Positions 43,613 through 54,476 of a stretch of 64,000 bases of DNA are shown here, piece by piece. A program made the position numbers and the translations under genes. This stretch comes from Aplidium turbinatum. Taxonomy: Eukaryota > Chordata > Ascidiacea > Aplousobranchia > Polyclinidae. Every line of letters begins with the position of its first letter. The stretch's first letter is position 1. The stretch lies in contig OU964918.1 of the NCBI GenBank assembly GCA_918807975.1, forward strand, positions 30,116,477-30,180,476. Direction: 5' to 3'. Below the pieces are notes generated by a model that saw only the letters and a list, made by a program, of their open reading frames with translations, searched no databases and had not been told where the DNA came from.

Positions 43613-44965
43613 ACAACAAAACACAAGTAGAGCTGTGTGTACAAGTGACAAATCACAGTGTGGTTATCAAGTCCTGCTACAATAAGTACAAACTACTCAC
43701 AGCCACAGGGCGGCACGAAGTAATCAAGCGCATGTGACTCGGTGCAATGCACTAACACTAAGGCAATAACCATAACGTAAAACTAACGTTACTCAACTGT
43801 ATCAAATTCAAAATAAAATACGAATCCATACACACATTAATGGAAATGCACAAGAATAAAATTAGAAAGACAAAGAATACAAGGCACATTCCATTACAAT
43901 TAAGACATTTAGCAGATAAAGGCACCATTGCCATCCACGGCAAACAACTGCCTGTTGAGGATAGGATTGTAAGATTTTATAAAAGCTTTGTAGATTTTAG
44001 TATTAAATTCGGTGAAATATTTACGTATAATTCTAAAAAGATTTCAAGGATCGTTTATTGTTTGGCATCCGAATATGTGGTTTTTAAATTACACTTTTCT
44101 TATTTAGATTAGTTAATAACTCGTTGTTATCTCAATTTTGTGGCCAAATATCGAGTGGACATATCAATACCAATATAACTGTTAGTGTATATACCATAAG
44201 CTACAATTTGTCTTGTGCGAACAAGTAGACTTGTACACACCATTTGAACGCAAATAGGAGGGAGTCCTAGATTTAAGCTGAAAATAAGAGCCAACTTTAA
44301 ATGTTTAAAACACGGGAATAATATAAATGTTGAACTTCATTTCAATAACACTCGACACATTATTAACAAAACATTTGGCTCTTTATCGATAAAAAGGACC
44401 GTGAGAAAGTTTTGTAATTCACCTTCCCCGACGTGAAAGTCATCGGAATCAAAAAACCAAAAAACTTCTGAACCAAAAAACTTCTAAGCACTTTATCAAT
44501 AATAAGCTATGTTTTATCGCTTTTTGGTTTAAAAAAATTGCTATATCAAAATTGTTAATTTTGTTTCAAAAAGACATTAATGTAAAGAATATAGTCTACA
44601 TTAAAAACAAAATCACTGAATAAACAACCAAAGTAGAATTTAAAGAGAAATTAGCTTAAAAACTGATTTACAATGACCTACCAGTCTTTCTGAAGTTATC
44701 ATACCTGCTCACACTAAACAGTAAACTCTTAACCCCAACCATTATAGCTAAATTTGAAGCTTTGTAGCAGTAAATCTTGTGTTTGAACAACTCAACATCA
44801 TGATCAACCTGCTCCAACCATGCATTGTTTCGCTTGAGACAAATCTTTGATTTTTCCGTTTGCTTGGACGTGATGTTTTGTTCAATGCCAACACTATTTT
44901 TAATCGCAGTGACATAGCATTTAATACGACCAACACTATCTTTCGATAATATACATGTTAAATTA
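43613..44965. other. Anonymous stretch
   Basis: A 90-codon plus-strand frame (43840-44112) and a 62-codon minus-strand frame (44748-44936) have no recognisable motifs. No element ends were found. Confidence 0.4.
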
Positions 44966-44969
44966 AATT

Positions 44970-45060
44970 AAAAACCAGACAGCAAACCAGGCGATTTTTT
45001 ATTGAATCAACGTCTGTAAACGTTGAATCAATGTAAAAAACAAATGATTTGCTATCTACG
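44970..45060. mobile_element. MITE related to the one at 14665
   Basis: CCAGACAGCAAACCAGG at the left is mirrored imperfectly by TGATTTGCTATCT at the right. Between them TTGAATCAACG and CGTTGAATCAATG are also mirrored. Confidence 0.5.
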
Positions 45061-45270
45061 TCTAGAATAACGGAACTATAACACTAGGAATGTTCTCTTT
45101 GATTTTCTATCCGTAGTATAGTTTTAAACTTTATGACTTACACGACGAGATGCGTGTGTCCTTATCTCACCTATTGTCTGGGTGGTAACGGGTCAACTCA
45201 CCAATTAACGTGAAATTTGTGCAATATTTATCTTTTATAGTAGATACCACACTGTGCTAACATTGATATT

Positions 45271-45417
45271 TCCGCCCAGATAGCTCAGTTGGGCGACAGC
45301 CTTTGAACGCAAAAAAAACGCAATATTAAGCAGCGTTTGCTCAGTTTCAGGGATATGCGCTTGAGCAACGCATTTTAATGACTACTTTTACTTCAGTGGT
45401 ACGCCGGCACCTATAGT
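45271..45417 (+). repeat. SINE family A, 5' part, interrupted by a hAT
   Basis: The head reads CGCCCAGATAGCTCAGTTGG, a strong A box. It is followed by TGCGCTTGAGCAACGCATTT and TAATGACTAC as in the copy at 29311. The rest of the SINE resumes at 47220 after the hAT insertion. Confidence 0.75.
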
Positions 45418-47219
45418 CAGTGGCATAGCAACGAAATATACTGCCCTTGGATTTTTGCACGAAATGACGCCCCCCTTAACACCGCCGTAAAAGCTGATTA
45501 AAATTCCACAAAAAATTGAGTAATACTTTTCTGTCTTTATCTCCTCCAGAATGAGATCTTTTACCTTTTTACCAAGAAGCTCGATTAATTCATTTTGGAT
45601 AGCTAGTGAAAGGTACATTGTCATGCCCTTTTTAGAGAGTTGGATACCAAAAATGTTTCTTAAATGACTGTACTGTAATTTGCAAGGAGTTTTAAAGTTT
45701 CAAGAAAATTTATCTGGTTCCTTCAATCTTCCCGATGACCACGCAAAGGAAGATTTTGTTTACTGAGAAACGTTATGACTGCGATTACGCTCTGCAGGAT
45801 TTCTCTCCATCTACTTTTTTCTTTATTCATAAGAATTTGCATTTCTTTGTTTGATCTTTGTTGTCAATTGTTTGATAAACCTGAAGCCTCAGTGGGAGCT
45901 CATTCCATTTATCAAAGCACTGTTCTGTAAACTTTTGAATTTTAATGACTAGAAATGCACGGATTATTACAATGCCAAAAATTTACAAAAGGTTTGAAAG
46001 CAAAAGGAAAATTATCATTTCTCGATTGAAATAACCTGCAACAGAAACAATAAAATCCTGAGTGGCTATTTCAAATATAGCAACCATGATCTGAGAACAT
46101 CATCACCAATCTTTAGCGTCTTATAAAGCCACTTCTTAGAAAGTTTAAGGATTCTTTCTCTTTGTCTCCTTCTTTAATTACTCTAATCGCTGGCTTGAAT
46201 GGCCCTTCTTTATTCTGAAACCTTTCGGGCCCTAATTTGATCATCTCAAGTCTCAACTCTCGTGTTATGAGTGTTTCTGGCCAAGTATAGCTACATCGTT
46301 ATGAGAATAATAGATATCATCTGTTTTATTTTTATCTGAAAGTGTTTCATTCATAGGCTGACTTCTTTCAATGATCACTTCGTTTTTGTTTTGCTCGAGG
46401 TTCATTTCTTCTTCCGTCTCAACTTGAGATGGCGATTTACTGTGACTGCTAACCTCTTTTGTTTCTTTAGCAGAGACCATTTTTACCAACTTCAAAATGG
46501 CTTCTTCGTTCTTTTTTAGTTCCTCTTCTCTAGCTTTCTTTTTCTTTCTAAAAAAAGCTCCTCTCTTCATAGGTACAAATTAGCTTAAAAAATTTGCAAC
46601 ATTAATTTTGTTCTGGAATCTGCAGCACACGAGTTAAAAAACAATAACTATAATTGCAAATTTGCTGAGTTAAGTTAAGTGATCTATTTCAGACCTGAAA
46701 CTTTAAATCTTTCACAAACTTAACTTTAACCGATCTTCACACATGAAGATGGAGGAATCCCATCTATCTACCACAGACAGATGGTAAAGGTAACAGTCAA
46801 CTCGATGACCTCACGGTCCCTTCCTGTCCCCTCGCGAAAGTGAAATAAACTAAAAACTAATCTAAACTTAACTACCAAAACTAAGTTGAAGGAACAATGC
46901 TATAGCATACAAGTTACAACCGACATTCTATTATGACTTCAACAGCATGAGTATCATTATACCGTCACAAGTACCACATAGTGAGTCACCATCTAAAAAA
47001 GTTGCAAATTAGTTTAGAAGAGGCATAACTTGTGTAATTTTTTGGCTTCACTTAGATCAGTGTTAACTTGGGTCGTTTACGTCTGAGTCTCTCTGAGAAT
47101 AAACTAACCTGACTGTCTTTGTTCGTTTAAACTTTAAAACGTTATCACATTTTGCTGCCCTCTAGCAACGTGCCGCTCCTGGATTTATCCACAAGATCCA
47201 ATGGGTAGCTACGCCACTG
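45418..47219 (-). mobile_element. hAT element with TTF/ZMYM1-type transposase relic, 1.8 kb
   Basis: Ends are CAGTGGCATAGCAACG and the complement of GGTAGCTACGCCACTG. Flanks are CCTATAGT (45410-45417) and CCTATGGT (47220-47227), matching at seven of eight. It splits a SINE whose two halves match other copies of the family. It carries fragments of a transposase gene on the minus strand. Confidence 0.88.
45475..46570 (-). pseudogene. TTF-type zinc-finger hAT transposase relic (ZMYM1-like)
   Basis: The first frame (46265-46570) is a charged leader starting MKRGAFFRKKKKAREEELKK, as in many of these proteins. Further on, in another frame, come WPETLITRELRLEMIKLGPE and IGDDVLRSWLLYLK, matching the TTF zinc-finger region (usual text GEKVLRSWLLYSK). 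At 45475-45624, NELIELLGKKVKDLILEEIK and TEKYYSI match the DUF4371 part of ZMYM1-like transposases. The parts are in different frames with stops between, the zinc ligands after LLYSK are lost and the C-terminal dimerisation domain is missing. It is inactive. Confidence 0.75.
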
Positions 47220-47395
47220 CCTATGGTGAATGGAATAACATTTCAACAATCAGAAACTTCACTCTGTCAACCTCTGTGACCAGGCCTATCAGTGCGTTAT
47301 AGCTTCAACAAGAGTCTACAAGTATGCAAAACTGCAAGAAATAACCTTTCACAATCCGAGGGTAAAGATCCAAACCAATCAAATAAACGAAATAT
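47220..47395 (+). repeat. SINE family A, 3' part, after the hAT
   Basis: GTGAATGGAATAACATTTCA, then CAGAAACTTCACTCTGTCAA and CTACAAGTATGCAAAACTGC continue the SINE begun at 45271. Confidence 0.75.
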
Positions 47396-49219
47396 TTTAT
47401 GCTATAAGAGTAAAGCCGACAATATTGCAGCAATCATTTTCAGGGAGGTTTGTGGTTTCGTTTGTGTTTGTATTTCGATCATTTTGTGAATTTTTCATAT
47501 TAATCGTGCACGACCTTAACGACCTACAAATATTTCATTTTTTACAGAGTTAACTTTTTGTTTATGGAAATTAAGGTGACCGGTACGCCATTAGGGTATA
47601 CTGAGATTGTTTGTTTACTTTTAATTGTTTCGTGAGCTGATTGCGATCTTTTGTAAGTCAAGCAATTGGTTGTCTGAAATTGATGTCCACTGAAGACAGC
47701 CGCGTAGTGTCGGTCTGTGGTCCTCGTCAGAAAACATGTGAACCCAATTGTTCCGACAACCGAGAAGCAAAGGTGACATGCAACAATAAAGACTGAAACA
47801 ATGTTTGACCGATGTCATATTTGAAAAGCACAACACTGGTCAACTTCAAAGAAAGTAATTATTGGTCCGTTGTTTCTAAAGTCTTAATAATTGTGATTGC
47901 CCTGACAGTGTTTCTAACCATGAAATTCCCATCCACTAATCATTTCAGCTCGCATTGCCACGTGAAGCTCCTTTCATCTCGTTCATTTGTTTGTTTGTTT
48001 TTACTACGACACGAAACAAAAGTTGATCCTTTCAAAAAAACTCGTCTCAACCTTTAGTTTGTTGTTGAAACTAACAAGCATATACTTGCTGCTGTTTCTG
48101 CCTTTGTTTCTCCTACGTGGACCGGTCCTGTAATCCTTTAAATGCAGCTGTTGGTCGGTAGCTATGAAACACCAAAAATAGATCTTCGCACAGAACGCAA
48201 TGACAAAGCTTGTTGGATCCATCCATCTCACTTCAAATCATCTACTAAGTGAAATGTTTCATAACATTTCGTTGCCTGTAACAGAAGCCATCATTGTGAC
48301 GACGTGTTGTTTCCCATTGTTTTCTTAATACGCACTCCAGTGCTATCAAAGAGTAAAAATATTAGACAAGGAATTTCTACGAAAATCCTATCCAAATTAG
48401 AAGCTCTGTCTGACGTGACCCAAAATGAGTTTTTGCTGACACATCTTCCAATATAAACGTTCTTTTTAACTCCTTTTCTTAATTGTTCAACAGCAATTAG
48501 CTAAAGTAAAATAACTGATCATTTTTGTTATTGTTTTCGCACAACAAGTTCCTTTAGCTTGACCTAGCCTACTTTCGAAAAACTAGACATAGGCTATCTC
48601 AGTCTTATTTCATAATTCTTACACTGTGATGGACGCAGCTTGACTATTCCTGCCTCTTCCGTGTTACCGCCAGTCAAACTGTATTTGAAATTGATAGATA
48701 TGTTTTTCAAGCCGTTTCTCATTTTCATAGAAAGATTAAACAGAAAGATTTTCATTGAACGAGCTGCTCATCCTTGTTAGTATCAAAACAACATACTTTG
48801 GTAATATGCCTTAAAGTTAATCTTATTAAAGGAGTTTAGGTTACCCTGGCATTTATGGGAATTTTCCACAGAAGAATCGTGCTCAAAACATACTTGAAAG
48901 TACACAAGCGATGCAGTGACATGGCCAATACACATTACAGCAAAACAAACATCATAACACTGTAGGCAATGAAGATATGACATAACTACCAATAAACAAG
49001 GAAAATATATCCCATAGACCAGACACCACGAAAAAACAAATGCTTTTCCATTAATCTTAAATCTTTCTCTATCACCAAAAAAAAACGCTTCTATCCTTGC
49101 AATTAAATCATCCCTTTAGAAGCGAACATCCTTTTTCTGCAGCTACAGAATAAAGTTTTCGTATAGAGAATTCAGTGAACAGGTATTTTTACTTCACACC
49201 TATATTTCACTTTGTCCAT
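47396..49219. other. Anonymous stretch
   Basis: A short GTTT microsatellite (about 47986-48003) is present. Frames of 65-81 codons (for example 47812-48057) show no known domain. Confidence 0.4.
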
Positions 49220-49465
49220 CCTTGATAGACTGTGGGAAACTTTATCCTTGAACTGAAACAATTTCTTTGAGAGTTTATTCCTAGCAGTTTCGCATACTTG
49301 TAAAGGCTTTGAACCACCAACGTAGGCCCGATTACTAAATTTGACAGAGTGAAGTTTTCTTTTGTTGTTGAAATGTTTTTGTCTTTGAATTATTCCATCC
49401 ACTGGTAGCCACTGAATGTAGAGCAGTTCTTGAAATGCGTTGCTTAAGCGCACACAAAAAATCGA
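49220..49465 (-). repeat. SINE family A
   Basis: In minus sense, GTGCGCTTAAGCAACGCATT, then CAGTGGATGGAATAATTCAA and AAGCCTTTACAAGTATGCGA follow the family order. The tRNA-like head is not recognisable. Confidence 0.7.
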
Positions 49466-50760
49466 AGTAGCACTGCTGATCTTGAAACTTTTTCGTGTTC
49501 TAAGTCAGGCGCCAAAGTGAGGGATTGAGGCTTCTTTTTTGTTCACTTATAAGCCTGTTTTATTTTATTTAAAATACTTGATGTTTTTTGTTACATCAGT
49601 TTTAAGGCTTCCAGCTTAAAGCCTGTTATTTTTTCAAGAGTATTTTTTTATGCCATGCAAAGTATTTTAGTGTCACTGAAACGTGAAACAAAAGCATTTG
49701 GATGAATTCAGCGTCATCCGGCGACCAGCACAGACATTTAATATTTGGCGTAGCTGATTATAACTCATTCACAAACGTTTGTAGTTTGTTGGACACATCG
49801 ACAAAGTTTTCTTGATTGTTTTATCCAAACATTTTCTATGTTTCAATAACGTTCCACAGCTCCAAACGGTACTTTCAGTTTGCTTTCAAATTGTTGGCAG
49901 ATCCGCTGCTCTTCTCTCACCCAGACTTTTGTATCTGCTGCTCTCCGTTTCATTTTATCATAACTAATCACTTTCATGACAAAATCTAACAATTTCATTC
50001 TCTTTCATCTTCACGTTTTACATCAATTCAAACTCCGATTAAGCTTAAAGTTGATAAGAAAAATATGCCCGATCTATCGACGTGGCCTTCTTATTGTTTC
50101 AACTAAATATATTTTTGTATCTGCCATTATCAAAACTGCAATTGTCCTTTGTTCATTCCGTTAAGATACCTTTTCCTCTTCATAAACACCTAATGCACTA
50201 TCTTGCATCGTTGTAGCGCCTTCTTTTCACAGACTCTTTATTTGTTTTTATCGCATCTAGATATTCCAGTAAATTTACAACTCTAAAAATACGTTGTTGA
50301 GCTTTGGTACTGCCAAATCCAAAATAACCGAGCTTTGCGGTAACTAAACTAGACTTAATATTTTCCGTTTGTGCGCTTTATCTATAGCTTATCACGCCAG
50401 TGTTGGAGTCAGATAAAAACACTTATGAGCTGTATCTTCAGGACGATATCGTACGTAAACCAGTTTTTAAAGTGAAGATCATCTGACGGTTTTTATTTGA
50501 TCCCAATGTGGCTACGCATGCAGTCGTGTAGAAGTTAGATGAAAAGCAATCCGTAGATCATTTCCTTTCATAGAAACAACAAAGAATATTTCAGAAAAAT
50601 CTTGTAATATTATGACGGTGTTAAGTTTCAAACCACAGGTACTATGTACAAGTATAATCTGCAGTAGAATCGTGAATGAAATACGTGTAGAAGAGTTTGA
50701 CCACAAAACATAAACAGTGAACCATGTTTCTCTCTGTCGTGCTGTTTGCCAGGAAATCCC
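49466..50760. other. Anonymous stretch
   Basis: No gene or element ends were recognised. The minus-strand frame at 50512-50946 runs into the SINE and is not a gene. Confidence 0.4.
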
Positions 50761-50764
50761 AAAG

Positions 50765-51030
50765 CAATTTTTAGTGGTTAGTGCGCTCGCCTCTGAAGCG
50801 GTAGACATGGGTTCGATACCTTGTCGGGTCATACCAAAGACTTTTTTTAAAATGGTACTGAATCTAATTTCTGCTTGGCACTGAGCAATGGAGTGGATTC
50901 GGATAACAATGTACTCAGTTGGGCCTCCATACGCCTGCATTGACACTGTCTGCTTTGTAAAGCGCTGTGGAGCAACGCATTCTGCGATGGGTACAGCGCT
51001 GTATAAAAACTAACATTATTATTATTAAAA
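50765..51030 (+). repeat. tRNA-derived SINE with ATT tail
   Basis: A box TAGTGGTTAGTGCGCTCGCC and B box GGGTTCGATACC are followed by a body with CTGCTTGGCACTGAGCAATG and GCGCTGTATAAAAACTAACA. The copy ends in an (ATT)4 tail at about 51015-51026, a usual SINE ending. Confidence 0.8.
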
Positions 51031-51047
51031 GTTTTCTTGTTTCAAGC

Positions 51048-51145
51048 TGTTGTTGCCTGGCTGAGTAGACAAGGTGTCTAAGTGATTCTCCAAACCTCAA
51101 GTTTCTTGGTTCAATCGCACTCGAGAGCATGCTATGAGACACGTA
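51048..51145 (+). repeat. Decayed SINE, family B
   Basis: CCTGGCTGAGTAGACAAGG and TTGGTTCAATCGCACTCGAG, then GAGCATGCTATGAGACACGT match the order of the copy at 43412 with many changes. Confidence 0.5.
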
Positions 51146-52249
51146 AGGCATTCTTCTGTAATAACATTATGCTGCGTAGTTGCATGGACTTTCATGCAAT
51201 TTTTTGCAACAACTGTTATCAAATGATTTGTCAACATTTGTTTTTATTTGTGTTGTTTTTACCTGATGGTCTGTCCAAAATTTTAGATAGTTGAATCAGC
51301 TCTTCCCTGGTCTCTTTCAAAGTATTTCGTCTGGAACTATCGGGCATAAAAATATACTTGCAGCAAAGGTAAGTGTTTTACATTTTTTGTGTTTAGTTAC
51401 ATTTTTAGTCACTTAATTACTAGACAAAGCCACTCTTTGAATTTTAGAAAACCTGTCTTGTAGAATGAAAGAGTAGAATGTCTTCAATGACGCTGATAAA
51501 ACTGCAGGCCTACAGATTTTTAGACATGGATTACCATGCTTTTATTTATCTAAAGACAATTTCCATCTATTGATAATTTTTTGACTGCACGTGCTCTTGA
51601 CAGTGGCGCCGGCAGGGGGGGGGCAGGCGGGGCAGCTGCCCCCCCAATGTTTTGGGCATCATCTTTTTTTTTTTTTTATTAATACATATTAATATTATTT
51701 TTTTAATATTTGGATCCCAACCTCAAGTAAGTCAACTCAAGTTGCAAGGGGGGGGGGAGGGGGAGGGGGGGTAAAAGCTCTCTCTTTAAAAAAAAGTATG
51801 GAAAACCTTGATGACTAAATTGTACAGTACATAAAAAGATTTTCTACAGAAGCAAAGATATAGACTTTTTAAATTTTTAACTAACGTCACATTGATGTAG
51901 AAAAATAACAACCTGTTAAATTTTTGATACCTAACACTCCCATGACTTCTTCCGCGCGCATTTTGGCATTGGTTGCTTGCAGTGATTCTTTCACTTAAAC
52001 AAAACGTTTTGTTTCAGCAGTTTTGAGTTGTTCGATTCTTAAGTTGTAAAGGAGACTCAATTTCTCCATTATTTATCATTTATGTTTCTTCTTTAATCTC
52101 AGCAGAGTATGAAACTTGTAAAAGATTTTCATCCATACGACGTCATGAATGAAATTATATCTCAAATCGGCGTAATGAAGTGACATCATCTAAATATTTT
52201 ACCGAATAATAAATTAACAAATTCGATCGTCAAAAGTGGTTTGGTTGTG

Positions 52250-53465
52250 GCAAATATTACGTAATGAAAAAAATGTGATAAGGTTGGAAAACATTACGTC
52301 ATGTATTTTCAATACAAATTGAAGTTTAAAATTTATTCTTTTGTTCCTAGTCGTAATCCACCTTCAAAGCGGTACTACAAAGAACAATTTTCGATAAGGG
52401 GGGCATCAAGAATAAGTCGACATGACTTTTAACCCTTAGAAGGTTGGGCTCCTGGAGTCGTGCTCAGTTTGGGGGGGCTGTCGATTCTTCATATGCTTTA
52501 GGAGTGATATCCCTGTTATTTTGGCACGGTTTCAAAATTTGGGATTTACTTTGTAAAATTATTCACGCTGAGCATATCCGAAAATTAAAACTATGTGAAT
52601 TTTAGAACTGCTCATATACGTTGAAATGTTGAGGTCACTTGTGAGTGTAGGCTAATTTGTAGCGTGAGTTTACACATTATTTTTTTGGTAGAGTAGGCCT
52701 AATGAAGAACGTGCATTGTAATGTTGTGATTAATTTTTTTTTACATTATTTTACATACAGCCAATGCCCTTCACGCTGTGAAACAGTTAGGATTAACGAG
52801 ACATGGGCCAAATTAATTACTTCCTTCCAGCTGGTGGGAAAATGTTTCACAAGAGAATATGGAATATTTCGGAGGATGTGCTGAGAAATGCCTTATATCT
52901 TTCAATTTATAACCTTTATTTGCTTAAAATTTCAGCTCAATAAATGTGAATAAAAGTTAGGAAAAGTCAAGAAATCTCGTAGTCGCAGCCTCAGTGGTTT
53001 TAGAGATACAACTGTTGATACAAAAAAGTTAAATTGACAGCCCCCCAACCTTCAAAGGGTTTGCATTGAGTCAACAGATCTTTGCCTTAAGGTTTACGTC
53101 AGCTTCGGAGATCAGTAAAATATAAGGTTGTCATCTTCGGTGCAACAAGACCATTGATTGATTGGTTTAGTGAGGATTCGTAGTCCCATTGCTTTCATTT
53201 TGAGTGATCATACTGATTTTCAATTTATTCCTACAAGACGTTACGTAATGAAAAAATATATAACTAAGGTTGGAAGACATTACGTCATGTCTTTTTAATT
53301 CAACATGAAGTTTAAAATTTATTCTTTTGTTCATAGTCGTAATCCACCTTCAAAGCGGTATTATAAAGAACAATTTTCGATAAGGGGGGCATCAAGAATA
53401 TGTCGACATGACTTTTAAGGTTTACGTCAGTTCCGGAGATCAGTAAAATATAAAGTTCTCATTAT
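52250..53465 (+). repeat. Direct duplication of about 215 bp, first copy split by a TTAA insertion
   Basis: CATTACGTCATG, TTTAAAATTTATTCTTTTGT, then CGTAATCCACCTTCAAAGCG and GATAAGGGGGGCATCAAGAA occur in both copies. The first copy is cut after TTAA at 52429-52432 and resumes at 53087 with TTAAGGTTTACGTCAG, exactly as the second copy reads without interruption at about 53418. Confidence 0.8.
52433..53086. mobile_element. TTAA-target insertion, 654 bp
   Basis: It is bounded by TTAA (52429-52432, 53087-53090). The uninterrupted paralogue near 53418 shows the empty site with one TTAA. The left end CCCTTAGAAGGTTGGG has an inverted match (CCCAACCTTCAAAGGG) about 28 bases before the right end, so the terminal repeats are not exactly terminal. 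PiggyBac or Kolobok are possible families. Confidence 0.65.
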
Positions 53466-53582
53466 CGTGATTGTAAACCGCGGGAAATTTTTTCTCTAAA
53501 AACAGATTTCCGGGAAGCTAAACATTTTTTCCAGCCCTGGTAGAAAACAAGAGAAATTAAATAATATACCACTGTCTTGCAC

Positions 53583-54413
53583 CAGTGGCATAGCCAATTA
53601 AAGGAGGGGGGTTCGGGGGTTTCAACCTTTCAAATTGAATTTACGGATGTTAATACATTGTTTACAAGAAAAGCTTTAGCCTATGATGTAATTTCTCGTC
53701 AAACTGTGCAGGGATGCAAGCCATCTGCAACTGCTGAGATCGCTTGTTCGATCTAGATTAACATCTAAACAGCTATTCGTTATACAAAACTTGAATATAT
53801 CAGAAACAAAAGTAACTTCATTGTCTCAAAGCTTTTTGTTTGACACTCATCAAGATGTATCACCTAGCTCTACCTCTATGACCTTACATTTTCTAAACTT
53901 TGGGTTGACTTCAGAGCATAAAAATTAGTGACTTACCGGAATAAGATCGCTTTTTGAATCAACCAAAGAGAAAATTGATAAATAATAAAACTGTAATAAT
54001 CTCGCAAAAAAAAGCAATCAACCTATGTCTCCAAAACAAAGTTTGCCTAATTTTAAACGAAACTGCATTAAAAGAGCGAGTTTTGCCAATACCAAACATT
54101 CAAATATCTCAGCCAAGAATTAACAACAAGAAAACATAGAAACTTAGCTTTATTTCCGAAAAATGCCGAAAAAAACATGATCTTAACCTTTTGCTATGCC
54201 ACCGGACAGCGCCATTTTACAGAAATATTCATACCCACAATTTTGTTGAAAATGCTCTCAGAATGCACCAAATTGAAAGTAATTTTTCAAAATTTTCTGG
54301 GGGAGGCCCCCCAGACCCCCCGCCGTTAAGTGTCGCCTTCGGCGAACACGCCGTCGGGCTTCGCTCGCCGGCTGTCAACATCCCCCCTTTCAAAATTTTT
54401 AACTACGCTACTG
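53583..54413. mobile_element. Non-autonomous hAT, 831 bp
   Basis: Ends are CAGTGGCATAGCCAATTAA and the complement of TTTTAACTACGCTACTG. Flanks are TCTTGCAC (53575-53582) and TTTTGCAC (54414-54421), matching at seven of eight. A GC-rich hairpin-forming stretch (CGCCTTCGGCGAACACGCCG and onward, about 54333-54375) lies near the right end. Confidence 0.85.
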
Positions 54414-54476
54414 TTTTGCACTGTCAATATTTTGCCCCCCCATTGTTGAAGGTCTGGCGGCGCCACTGGCTCTTGA

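Larger units (their letters stand above)
51601..54468. mobile_element. hAT element, 2.9 kb, with nested insertions and an internal duplication
   Basis: Ends are CAGTGGCGCCGGCAGGGG and the complement of GGTCTGGCGGCGCCACTG. Flanks are identical GCTCTTGA octamers at 51593-51600 and 54469-54476. Both ends have TGCCCCCCCA close to the terminus. A G-rich run lies at about 51748-51774. Inside are a TTAA-flanked insertion (52433-53086), a direct duplication (about 52250-52432 and 53240-53418) and a younger hAT (53583-54413). No transposase was recognised. Confidence 0.88.

Noticed and set aside
43840-44112. 90-codon plus-strand frame starting MEMHKNKIRKTKNTRH
   Set aside because: No recognisable motif, no splice context and no neighbouring coding sequence; not supported as a gene.
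46265-46570. Host gene for a charged 101-residue protein
   Set aside because: It lies inside hAT ends and is followed by TTF-type transposase pieces; the charged leader is typical of that family.
47812-48057. 81-codon plus-strand frame with hydrophobic start
   Set aside because: No family resemblance; ends in a GTTT microsatellite region.
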